Shown here piece after piece: positions 17,502 to 25,399 of a stretch of 64,000 bases of DNA (within the stretch, counting starts at the first letter, position 1; each line of letters starts with the position of its first letter). The stretch comes from Acidimicrobiaceae bacterium (GTDB taxonomy: Bacteria > Actinomycetota > Acidimicrobiia > Acidimicrobiales > UBA8190), in NCBI GenBank assembly GCA_003151475.1, contig PLXQ01000069.1, positions 38,158 through 102,157 on the forward strand, given 5' to 3'. The notes below the pieces were generated by a model, which made no database searches, had not been told where the DNA came from, and saw nothing but the letters and a program-made list of their open reading frames with translations. Made by a program: the position numbers and the translations under genes.

Positions 17502-17537
17502 TAGGAAGTTGACGTCGAGTAAATATCTTCCTAGGGT
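17502..17537 (+). promoter_or_regulatory. Promoter with overlapping TetR operator candidate
   Basis: TTGACG (17509-17514), 17 nt, then TAGGGT (17532-17537) forms a consensus-like promoter whose start point falls on the ATG at 17544, 6 nt on, i.e. a leaderless mRNA. An inverted repeat TAGGAAG (17502-17508) and CTTCCTA (17527-17533) brackets the -35/-10 spacer, an ideal place for the TetR-type regulator to repress itself and the divergent DsbA-like gene. Confidence 0.55.
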
Positions 17538-17543
17538 CGCCCA

Positions 17544-18236
17544 ATGCCCCGCAGTGTCGCCGAGCCCCGTCCCTATCTCCGGGCGGGCGAAAGACGGACC
17601 CAGCTCCTGGCGGCCGCCTCGGTCATCGTCGGTCGGGATGGACTCGGGAGTCTGACCATGGCCGGTGTGGCGGCAGAAGCCGGTGTGAGTCGCCAATGGG
17701 TCTACGAGCACTTCTCCGATCTCGATGACCTGTACCGCGCCTTGATCCTCGACCGTTTCGCCGCACTCGACGCCGCCCTCGACGCCGCCAAGACGCGCCA
17801 GACGGGGGTTGAGTTGGCGACATTCGCGGCCCGGCAGGTCTTTGCTCTCGTTCCCGCCGACCGCCGCATCCTGCGCGCCCTCGTGGACGGGGCCGGCTGG
17901 AACCGTCCCGAATTGGCCGGCATCGAGGGGGAACTCCGAGAAAGGATTCTGGCGCGTTGGACGGACTTCGTCCGTGCGACCGGGCGCAGTGGGCCCGAGG
18001 CGCGCGCCATCGTCTGGGCCGTCGTGAGCGCCGTGTTCGGTCTCGCCGATCAGGTCGAACGCGAGTCACTTCCGGTCGAGCAGGCGGTGGGGATTCTCGA
18101 ACTGATGATCGCCGCCTTCTACAGACCTTCAGTGGACGGGCACCGGGCCCGTCGGGCACCGCTGGCGCGCTCGGCCGTCGTCCGTCGCGGATCACCACCG
18201 AACCCTGACCGGGAGGCGACGTCTCATGCCCACTGA
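17544..18236 (+). CDS. TetR-family transcriptional regulator
   Basis: The 230-residue protein has a TetR helix-turn-helix at about 15-62 ([17 protein letters not shown], then [16 protein letters not shown]) and a helical ligand domain to about 200, followed by an Arg-rich tail. The ATG at 17544 follows TAGGGT by 6 nt. Its 3' end overlaps the arylsulfatase start by 11 bp, so regulator and sulfatase share one transcript. The divergent DsbA-like gene is the other likely target. It probably responds to a sulfated or aromatic compound, which is inference from context. Confidence 0.88.
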   Translation: MPRSVAEPRPYLRAGERRTQLLAAASVIVGRDGLGSLTMAGVAAEAGVSRQWVYEHFSDLDDLYRALILDRFAALDAALDAAKTRQTGVELATFAARQVFALVPADRRILRALVDGAGWNRPELAGIEGELRERILARWTDFVRATGRSGPEARAIVWAVVSAVFGLADQVERESLPVEQAVGILELMIAAFYRPSVDGHRARRAPLARSAVVRRGSPPNPDREATSHAH

Positions 18237-20505
18237 GCACGCTTTTGAGGGAGTCGTCGGTCGTACCCTCGAGACATCCACGCCGTGGTGGCCACCGCTG
18301 GCCCAGGCTCCCGACGGCGCCCCCAATGTCGTGGTGGTCTTGCTGGACGACGTCGGCTACGCCCAATTCGGCTGCTACGGCTCCGATATCGCCACGCCCA
18401 CCTTCGATCGACTCGCCGCCGACGGGCTGCGGTACTCGAACTTCCATACCACCGCACTCTGTTCGCCGACGAGGGCGGCGCTCTTGACTGGACGGAACCA
18501 TCACACCAACGGCATGGGTCGCATCGTCGAGACAGCGACCGGCTTCCCCGGCTACGACGCCACCATCCCCAAAGACAGCGGGTTTCTCTCCGAGATTCTC
18601 CTGCGCAACGGATACTCAACGTTCGCCGTCGGGAAATGGCACCTGGCACCGGCCGGGGAGATGGCCATGGGGGCTCCCAAAGACAAGTGGCCGCTCGGTC
18701 GCGGTTTCGAACGTTTCTACGGCTTCTTGGGCGGCGAGACGGACCAATTCCATCCCGACCTGGTACACGACAACCATCAGATCGACCCGCCCCGCACCCC
18801 CGAGGAGGGTTACCACCTCACCGAGGATCTCGTCGACCAGGCGACTTTGTTCATGAAGGACTTGCGCGCCGTGTCACCGGAGAAGCCGTTCTTCTTGTGG
18901 TTCACGCCAGGAGCGTGTCACGCCCCCCATCATGCACCGTCGGAATTCATCGACCGCTACCGTGGACGGTTCGATCTGGGGTGGGATGCGTGGCGCGACC
19001 AGGTGTATGCGCGCCAGGTTGCCTCATCGCTGCTTCCCCCCGGCACCGGACTGAGCGATCGCCCGAGTTGGGTTCCCGCATGGGATTCGCTCAACGATGA
19101 CGAGAAAAGGCTCTACGCCCGAATGATGGAGGTGTACGCCGGCTTCCTGACCCACACCGACGACCAGGTTGGGCGCCTCCTGGACTTCATTGAGGATCTC
19201 GGTGAGCTCGACAACACATTGGTGCTGGTGATGAGCGACAACGGGGCGAGCGCCGAAGGAGGTCCGAGAGGCTCGTTCAACGAGATGTATTTCTTCAACT
19301 TCGAGCCGGAGAACATGGAAGAGAATCTCGCTCGAATCGACCAGCTCGGCGGACCCGAGGCGTACAACCACTACCCCTGGGGCTGGGCCTGGGCCGGGAA
19401 CACGCCGCTCAAGCGTTGGAAGCGCGAGACCCACGAAGGTGGGGTCTGCGATCCGCTGATCGCTCACTGGCCCCGCAGACTCGGCCGACCGGGGGAGACC
19501 CGGCAGCAGTATGTCCACGCCATCGACGTCATGCCGACATTGCTCGAGTTGATCGGGATCGAACCGCCGCAGGAGATCAACGGAATCCGCCAACGCCCGA
19601 TCGAGGGAGTCAGCTTCGTCCCCACACTCGGGGATCCGAACGAGCCGAGCCGTCACACGACCCAGTACTACGAGATGCTGGGATCGCGGGCGATGTACCA
19701 CGAGGGCTGGAAGGCAGTGGTGTTCCGTCCACTCGCCTTCGTTCGCTACACCGAGAACGACGATCCCTTCCGCTCCTACGAAGATGACGACTGGGAGCTT
19801 TACCACGTGGCGGAGGATTTCTCCGAGATCCGCGATCTGGCGGCGGAGCACCCCGAAAAGCTGGCAGAGCTCGTCGACATCTGGTGGCGCGAAGCCGAGC
19901 GCTACAACGTCCTGCCGGTGACGAACATGCCGATCACGGGAGCGGATCCCCGGTACCGCCGCAGTCACTACGTCTTCTATCCGGGAATCGGCACCATCCC
20001 CCAACTGGTGGCGCCCAACATCAGCAACCGGGCGTGGTGGTTGCGCGCCGAACTCGTGGTGCCAGAGGGCGGGGCCGAAGGTGCCATCGCCTGTCATGGG
20101 AGCCATGCCGGTGGCTACGCGGTGTTTCTGCGCCACGGCCGTTTGCACTTCACCTACAACCATCTGGGTACGACACTCACCACGGTGGCGGCCGAGGTGG
20201 TACTTCCGAAGGGACCCGTCGAGGCCCGGATCGAATTCACGCCGACCGGGGCCCATGCGGGCGATGTGGACCTTTTCTACGGTGACATTCCCGTAGGTCA
20301 GGGCCACGTCCCGCGCACGACGCTGGTGACGGTGGGCGTCCACGGCTTTACTGTGGGCTACCAGCGGGGGTCCGCCATCGACCCGGCGTTCGCCGGTCGT
20401 CGCGCTGTCACCCCTGGCGCCCTGCGACGAGTAGTGATCGAGACCCTTTCGGAGCCTCAGCGGACGCCGCCGTCCGAAGACAGGGTGGGCATGGCCAGTC
20501 AGTGA
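18226..20505 (+). CDS. Arylsulfatase
   Basis: The 759-residue sulfatase (PF00884 type) hydrolyses sulfate esters. Metal-binding D41/D42 occur in V-V-L-L-D-D-V-G-Y. The formylglycine signature C79-S-P-T-R is followed by A-A-L-L-T-G-R. Further active-site segments are G-K-W-H-L (about 137) and M-S-D-N-G-A (about 338). The C-terminal 180 residues form an additional beta-rich domain seen in the long (about 780-residue) subgroup. No signal peptide is seen, so it is probably cytoplasmic. Formylglycine-generating enzyme is not in the window. It is co-transcribed with the upstream TetR gene and converges with the MocR gene (7-bp overlap of ends). Confidence 0.92.
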   Translation: MPTEHAFEGVVGRTLETSTPWWPPLAQAPDGAPNVVVVLLDDVGYAQFGCYGSDIATPTFDRLAADGLRYSNFHTTALCSPTRAALLTGRNHHTNGMGRIVETATGFPGYDATIPKDSGFLSEILLRNGYSTFAVGKWHLAPAGEMAMGAPKDKWPLGRGFERFYGFLGGETDQFHPDLVHDNHQIDPPRTPEEGYHLTEDLVDQATLFMKDLRAVSPEKPFFLWFTPGACHAPHHAPSEFIDRYRGRFDLGWDAWRDQVYARQVASSLLPPGTGLSDRPSWVPAWDSLNDDEKRLYARMMEVYAGFLTHTDDQVGRLLDFIEDLGELDNTLVLVMSDNGASAEGGPRGSFNEMYFFNFEPENMEENLARIDQLGGPEAYNHYPWGWAWAGNTPLKRWKRETHEGGVCDPLIAHWPRRLGRPGETRQQYVHAIDVMPTLLELIGIEPPQEINGIRQRPIEGVSFVPTLGDPNEPSRHTTQYYEMLGSRAMYHEGWKAVVFRPLAFVRYTENDDPFRSYEDDDWELYHVAEDFSEIRDLAAEHPEKLAELVDIWWREAERYNVLPVTNMPITGADPRYRRSHYVFYPGIGTIPQLVAPNISNRAWWLRAELVVPEGGAEGAIACHGSHAGGYAVFLRHGRLHFTYNHLGTTLTTVAAEVVLPKGPVEARIEFTPTGAHAGDVDLFYGDIPVGQGHVPRTTLVTVGVHGFTVGYQRGSAIDPAFAGRRAVTPGALRRVVIETLSEPQRTPPSEDRVGMASQ

Positions 20506-21944
20506 AGGGCGGATCCGCGGTAGAGATCGGCTAACGACGAAGCGAGCGCCCGGGCGGCTATGGCGAAGGCGTGCTCGGGTGGGGTGGCGAATCCCACCAC
20601 CAGCGCCGGCGGTGTCCCGGCCCCGTTTCGGTGCAGGTAACTGGCCAGACCGTGGACGGCGACATCGCTGCGGGCGAGATGGTCGATGACCTCATCTTCG
20701 GGAGGTCCATCGACGGGGAGGTCGATCACCGTGTGGAGACCGGCGGCGATGCCGTGAGGTTTCACCACCGGCACCTGATCGGCCAGCAGGGTGAGAAGGA
20801 GATCGCGCCGGCGCCGGTAGCGCGTCCGGGCGTGTCGCACGTGGCGATCGAAGGCGCCCGAGGTGATCATCTCCGCCATGGCCAGTTGATCGAGGGCGCT
20901 GGTATGGCGGTCGACGATGGGACGGAGGTCGGCCACCGGGTCGAGCCAACGCCGGGGAAGGACCAGCCAACCCAGTCGCAATCCTGGCGCCAGTGTCTTG
21001 GACGTTGTTCCGGCGTAGATCACCCGACCGGGATCGAGAGCAGCCAGGGCACCGACGGGCTGGCGGTCGTAGCGGAACTCACCGTCGTAGTCGTCTTCGA
21101 TGAGCACGGAATCGTGGTCGCGGGCCCAACCGATCCACGCCGCCCGCCGGTCGGACGAGAGCGTTGCCCCGGTCGGATATTGATGGGCGGGAGTGAGGAG
21201 CATGGCGGGAGCCGATCCCCGACTTTCGAGCGCCTCTGGATCAGCCCCCTGGCGGTCGACGGGCACGGTGACGATGGCCAATCCGAAACGACGGAGGGTG
21301 GCAGGATTGCGGGCCATCGACGGGTCTTCGATCGCTACCCGTGATGCGCCGGAGTCGCGCAGGGCTTCGGCGATGAGTCCGAATCCCTGCACCCAACCGT
21401 TACACACGACGACAAGGTCCGGATCGACGGGAAGACCCCGGGCGCGCCCGAGGTAGGCGGACAGCGCGTCACGCAGTACCCGCAGACCGCGGGGGTCGCT
21501 GTAATCGAAGGCGGCGTCGTCGGCCTCGCGTAGCGCTCGGCGGAGTGCCGCCAACCACTCCCGCCGGGGAAAGCTCGACAGGTCACCCCGGCCGGGACGG
21601 AAGTCGTGGCACCGACCCGTTTCGACCTGCGGCGGCGAAGCAGTCGGCCGGTCCGGGGATGTCTCGGTGGGGATCGGTGCCGAGGCCACCCGTGTGCCCG
21701 ATCCCTGCCGGGCGACGAGCCACCCTTCGGCGGCCAACTGGTCATAGGCGTCGGTGACGGTTCCCCTGGCCAGGCCCAGGTCGGCCGCCAGAAAGCGCGT
21801 CGACGGCAAGCGGGTGTCCGCCACGAGCCGACCCGAACGGATGGCCTCCCGGAGCGCCTCTTCCAGGGAGGACCGACGACCGGGTTTGAGGTCGAGGTCG
21901 AGGTGGAGGTCGCGGCCCGCAAAAGTGGCCCAATCAAATTGCAT
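20499..21944 (-). CDS. MocR/PdxR-family regulator (GntR helix-turn-helix plus aminotransferase domain)
   Basis: The 481-residue fusion has a GntR winged helix at about 24-90 (S-L-E-E-A-L-R-E-A-I-R-S-G-R-L, then L-A-R-G-T-V-T-D-A-Y). A class I aminotransferase-like domain follows at about 120-475, with the PLP-binding lysine in A-G-T-T-S-K316. MocR proteins sense pyridoxal phosphate or amino compounds. The divergent gene starts 46 bp away and encodes a flavin-dependent PNPOx-like protein, its likely target. A TATGGT hexamer 8 nt before the ATG suggests a (nearly) leaderless transcript. Confidence 0.9.
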   Translation of the reverse strand: MQFDWATFAGRDLHLDLDLKPGRRSSLEEALREAIRSGRLVADTRLPSTRFLAADLGLARGTVTDAYDQLAAEGWLVARQGSGTRVASAPIPTETSPDRPTASPPQVETGRCHDFRPGRGDLSSFPRREWLAALRRALREADDAAFDYSDPRGLRVLRDALSAYLGRARGLPVDPDLVVVCNGWVQGFGLIAEALRDSGASRVAIEDPSMARNPATLRRFGLAIVTVPVDRQGADPEALESRGSAPAMLLTPAHQYPTGATLSSDRRAAWIGWARDHDSVLIEDDYDGEFRYDRQPVGALAALDPGRVIYAGTTSKTLAPGLRLGWLVLPRRWLDPVADLRPIVDRHTSALDQLAMAEMITSGAFDRHVRHARTRYRRRRDLLLTLLADQVPVVKPHGIAAGLHTVIDLPVDGPPEDEVIDHLARSDVAVHGLASYLHRNGAGTPPALVVGFATPPEHAFAIAARALASSLADLYRGSALH

Positions 21945-21952
21945 GGAAATGG

Positions 21953-21984
21953 ACCATATCTCTGAACCACTTTCCGCGTACCAT
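21953..21984. promoter_or_regulatory. Divergent promoter region mocR-type/PNPOx-like
   Basis: Within the 46 bp between the two starts lie TATGGT on the minus strand (21953-21958, 8 nt before ATG 21944) and TACCAT on the plus strand (21979-21984, exactly 6 nt before ATG 21991). Both genes therefore look leaderless, and any MocR site must overlap both promoters. Confidence 0.4.
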
Positions 21985-21990
21985 CAAGCT

Positions 21991-22662
21991 ATGACCAGCG
22001 TTGTCGGTCCACCGTCAGAGTTCTCCCGCGTCCGTCGGCTGCCGGATCGCGCCGACTACGACATGGCCACGATCCGCCGCATTCTCGCCGCCACCATGAT
22101 CGGCCATGTCGGCGTTCTGCGTGAAGGCCGGCCAGTGGTGATCCCGATGTTGTTCGGGCACGTCGATGACGTCCTCTACCTTCATGGATCCGTGGCCAGT
22201 CAGTTGCTGCGCGCAATGAGCGACGGGATCGAGGCGTGTTTCACTGCGACCGTGATCGACGGGCTCGTCTACGCCCGATCGGCTTTTCACCATTCGATGA
22301 ACTACCGGTCGGTGGTGATCGCGGGGACGGCAACTCCGGTCGATGGAGACGAGAAGATACGAGCGCTGCGCGCCATCGTCGAGCACATCACCCCCGGACG
22401 ATGGGACGAGGCCCGGCCACCCAACGACCTCGAGTTGCGCCAGACGGCCGTCCTGCGGATGCCCATTGAAGAGGCGTCGGCCAAGATCCGCGCTGCCGGT
22501 CCCGCCGATGATGCCGAGGACCTGGCCCTACCCATATGGGCCGGACAGATGCCGGTGACCACGCATTTCACCGACCCGGTGGATGCCGATGACCTCGTCC
22601 AAGGAATCGATCCTTCTCCGGCGGTTACCCGGCTCCGGCGCTCCGGCGCCGCCCGGGGATAA
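21991..22662 (+). CDS. Pyridoxamine 5'-phosphate oxidase-like FMN-binding protein
   Basis: The 223-residue protein has the split-barrel flavin fold of the Pyridox_ox_2 group: I-L-A-A-T-M-I-G-H-V-G-V-L-R-E-G-R-P-V-V-I-P, then Y-L-H-G-S-V-A-S-Q-L, and Y-R-S-V-V-I-A-G-T-A-T. The ATG at 21991, 6 nt after TACCAT, is chosen over the open frame upstream, which would run through the mocR promoter. Homologues bind FMN or haem-like flavins; oxidation of pyridoxamine phosphate is not assured. Adjacency to a MocR regulator supports a link with vitamin B6 or amine metabolism. Confidence 0.8.
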   Translation: MTSVVGPPSEFSRVRRLPDRADYDMATIRRILAATMIGHVGVLREGRPVVIPMLFGHVDDVLYLHGSVASQLLRAMSDGIEACFTATVIDGLVYARSAFHHSMNYRSVVIAGTATPVDGDEKIRALRAIVEHITPGRWDEARPPNDLELRQTAVLRMPIEEASAKIRAAGPADDAEDLALPIWAGQMPVTTHFTDPVDADDLVQGIDPSPAVTRLRRSGAARG

Positions 22663-22681
22663 GCCGCCGATGCCGCGGGCG

Positions 22682-23103
22682 TCAGCCGTGGCGTTCCATC
22701 CAACGCTCCGGCGCCGTAAGGGGTCCGAAACCGAATCGACGGTAGAGATCGTGGGCGTCGCGGTGCCGAGGACCTGGCGTAGGTCCTTTACCGCCGGGTG
22801 GGCGACGGCGGTGCGCACCAGGAAACTTCCCAACCCCGATCCACGTTCGTTGGCATCGACGAAGACATCGCAGAGCCATCCGAACGTCGAAGAGTCGGTG
22901 ACCCACCGACACATACCGGCTTGTACGTTATCCGGGCCGTAGAGCCCCAGAACCAGCGATGCCTCGAAAGATTTGGCCACGAGTTCGTACGACCTGCCGT
23001 CGGCCCAGTAACTCTCGGTGCTGAGCCATTTATGGACACGCGCCAAATCGAGCAGTGAGCGGTCGTCGCTCACCCAGTACCCATCGGGTCCGGTCCACCT
23101 CAT
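22682..23103 (-). pseudogene. GNAT-family acetyltransferase gene with a frameshift
   Basis: From ATG 23103 the frame reads a GNAT N-acetyltransferase with W-L-C-D-V-F-V-D-A-N-E-R-G-S-G-L-G (acetyl-CoA loop) up to L-R-Q-V-L-G-T. It then drifts into non-family sequence. In a neighbouring frame the expected ending resumes at once: R-D-A-H-D-L-Y-R-R-F-G-F-G-P-L, then P-E-R-W-M-E-R-H-G and a stop at 22682. A single base is missing near 22760. The intact protein would be about 140 residues. It is either a pseudogene or an assembly error; the rest is undamaged, so the event is recent or artefactual. Confidence 0.8.
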
Positions 23104-23216
23104 CGGCGCATCTTCATAATCGGCGATCTCGAGGTGAAGACATAGGAGTCACAGGATCATCGCACGGGGTCGATCCGCATGTCCGAAATCCGCCAGAACG
23201 GTTGGTCGTGGCCTGG

Positions 23217-23222
23217 GATACT
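23217..23222 (+). promoter_or_regulatory. -10 hexamer of the leaderless ada-alkA gene
   Basis: GATACT is exactly 6 nt before the GTG at 23229, giving V-A-M-T-T-T as the N-terminus. The ATG at 23235 is the alternative start. Confidence 0.4.
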
Positions 23223-23228
23223 TCGGGT

Positions 23229-24788
23229 GTGGCCATGACGACGACACCGGTTCTGATCACCGGCGAAGAGGTTGCCGGAGATGACGATCCCCGCTACCGG
23301 GCCATGCAGGCGCACGACACCCGCTTCGACGGGTGGTTCTTCGTGGCCGTGACCTCGACCGGGATCTATTGCCGGCCGAGCTGTCCCTCCGTGCTGCCCA
23401 AGCGGGACAACGTGCGGTTCTATCCGACCTCAGCGGCGGCCCAGCGCGGCGGTTTCCGGGCCTGCAAACGGTGTCGGCCCGATACCGCCCCCGGATCGCC
23501 GGAGTGGAACCGTCGCGGCGATGTGGTCGGGCGAGCCATGAGGTCGATTACCGACGGGGTCGTCGATCGCGAAGGCGTGGCCGGGCTGGCGCACCGCCTC
23601 GGCTACAGCGCGCGCCAGCTGCAGAGGCTTCTCGTCGCCGAGGTGGGGGCGGGGCCGCTCGAGTTGGCGCGGTCCCAGCGGGCGGAGACGGCACGGATCC
23701 TTCTCGAGACAACCGAGCTGCGGACCGCTGATGTGGCGTTCGCTGCCGGATTCGGCAGTGTTCGGCAATTCAACGACACGGTCCGCACCGTCTTCGGTGA
23801 AGCTCCCATGACCATGAGGCATCGTGCGCAGCGTTCGACGCGGCGAGTCAACGGTTCACAGACGGCTCCACGAGTGACCGACGCCACGGCGCCGGCATCG
23901 GTGACCTTGCGCCTTGCCTGCCGTCAGCCGTTTCCTTCGTCGCGGCTTTTCGAATTTCTGGCCACTCGCGCCGTGCCCGGCGTGGAGGAAGGCGACGCCA
24001 CGCAGTACCGACGAGCGCTCAGCCTTCCTCACGGTTCCGGGGTGGCCACGCTGTCCGACGGCGGCAGCGGAGGATCGCTCTGTTGCGTCTTGCAGCTGGA
24101 GGATCTCCGGGACCTCACCATGGCCGCCAAGCGTCTGCGCCACCTCTTCGACCTCGATGCCGATCCGGCCGCTGTGAGCGAAGTGCTTGGGGCCGATCCC
24201 GTGCTGGGAACTGCCGTTGCTGCCGTTCCGGGAATCCGCATCCCGGGTCACGTCGACGGCAACGAGCTCATCGTGAGGGCCGTGATCGGCCAACAGGTGA
24301 GCGTCCCCGGCGCCCGGACTGTCGCCGGACGCCTGTCGGCCTCCTACGGACAACCGTTGCCCACCGCCGTCGGGACCGTGACACGGGCATTTCCCACCGT
24401 GGAGGTGATCGCCGGGCTCTCGCCGGGCGACCTGCCCATGCCCACGGGACGGGGCCGAGCGCTCTTGCGTGTGGCCGAGCTCCTCGCCCGGGGCGACATC
24501 ACTCTCGATCCGGGAGCCGATCGCGACGAGGTGAGCGCCAAGTTGCTCACCGTCCCGGGGATCGGTCCCTGGACCGTGGCCTACGTGAGGATGCGGGCTC
24601 TCGGAGACCCCGACGCCTTCCTGGCCGGCGACCTGGGTGTGAGGCGCGCTCTCGATCGTCTCGGACTACCTCGCGGTGAGCGATCGGCGCTGGCGCTGGC
24701 CGAGCAGTGGCGTCCGTACCGCGCCTATGCCCTGCAATACCTGTGGTCGGGACTGGTTGGTTCCCCTGGATGTAAGGAGATGAAATGA
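23229..24788 (+). CDS. alkA: Ada-AlkA fusion: methylphosphotriester-sensing AraC regulator and 3-methyladenine DNA glycosylase
   Basis: Counting from ATG 23235, residues 1-85 form the Ada zinc domain with C46, C50, C77 and C80, which repairs methylphosphotriesters and becomes the activating switch. An AraC helix-turn-helix follows at about 95-190 (V-D-R-E-G-V-A-G-L-A-H-R-L-G-Y-S). The AlkA glycosylase part runs from about 215 to 515, with the helix-hairpin-helix L-L-T-V-P-G-I-G-P-W-T and the catalytic aspartate in D-A-F-L-A-G-D. The next gene, ogt, overlaps by 4 bp. The pair is an alkylation adaptive response like Rv1317c-Rv1316c of Mycobacterium tuberculosis. Confidence 0.93.
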   Translation: MAMTTTPVLITGEEVAGDDDPRYRAMQAHDTRFDGWFFVAVTSTGIYCRPSCPSVLPKRDNVRFYPTSAAAQRGGFRACKRCRPDTAPGSPEWNRRGDVVGRAMRSITDGVVDREGVAGLAHRLGYSARQLQRLLVAEVGAGPLELARSQRAETARILLETTELRTADVAFAAGFGSVRQFNDTVRTVFGEAPMTMRHRAQRSTRRVNGSQTAPRVTDATAPASVTLRLACRQPFPSSRLFEFLATRAVPGVEEGDATQYRRALSLPHGSGVATLSDGGSGGSLCCVLQLEDLRDLTMAAKRLRHLFDLDADPAAVSEVLGADPVLGTAVAAVPGIRIPGHVDGNELIVRAVIGQQVSVPGARTVAGRLSASYGQPLPTAVGTVTRAFPTVEVIAGLSPGDLPMPTGRGRALLRVAELLARGDITLDPGADRDEVSAKLLTVPGIGPWTVAYVRMRALGDPDAFLAGDLGVRRALDRLGLPRGERSALALAEQWRPYRAYALQYLWSGLVGSPGCKEMK

Positions 24789-25321
24789 CTGTGACAGCGA
24801 AGTTGGCGACCTCCGACGAGTGGACCGTGATGGGCACTCCGGTGGGCGAGATGATGGTGATAGGCGACGACGAGGTCGTGCACTTCGTGCACCTGCCCGA
24901 CTCTTACGACGAGGGAGCCTTCGATGCGGACAGGAAGGGTCGTCCGGCCGCCGTGCGTGTTGCGGTCGAACAGATCGACGCCTACTTCGCCGGTGACCTG
25001 TTGGAGTTCTCGCTGCCCTTGGACCCGTTGGGGACCGACTTCCAACGCCGGGTGTGGTTCGCACTCGCCGATATCGCCTACGGGGACACCGAGAGTTACG
25101 GCGACCTCGCCACCCGGGTCGGCAACCCCAAGGCGTGTCGGGCCGTGGGCTTGGCCAACGGACGTAACCCGATCCCCCTCGTCCTTCCCTGTCACCGGGT
25201 CATAGGGGCGAACGGGAGTCTCACCGGCTACGGCGGCGGACTTGAGCTCAAGAAGCGCCTTCTCGACCACGAGCGCACTGTCGCGCACCCCGTCTCCGGC
25301 GGGCGGCGCCGCGCCTCGTAA
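24785..25321 (+). CDS. ogt: Methylated-DNA--protein-cysteine methyltransferase
   Basis: The 178-residue suicide enzyme removes methyl groups from O6-methylguanine. The acceptor cysteine is C136 in L-P-C-H-R-V-I-G, and the DNA-binding helix-turn-helix lies at about 103-128 (E-S-Y-G-D-L-A-T-R-V-G). The N-terminal domain is the short Ogt type. The start ATG overlaps the stop of the Ada-AlkA gene (ATGA) behind AAGGAGA, so both are made together. It supplies the O6-methylguanine activity that the upstream fusion lacks. Confidence 0.95.
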   Translation: MTVTAKLATSDEWTVMGTPVGEMMVIGDDEVVHFVHLPDSYDEGAFDADRKGRPAAVRVAVEQIDAYFAGDLLEFSLPLDPLGTDFQRRVWFALADIAYGDTESYGDLATRVGNPKACRAVGLANGRNPIPLVLPCHRVIGANGSLTGYGGGLELKKRLLDHERTVAHPVSGGRRRAS

Positions 25322-25399
25322 AGACGGCCGTCGGCGCACTGCCCTCGGTGGCGGGAGGAACCGGGCCGATGGACCGGATCGCCGGGCCCGACCCCCGCC

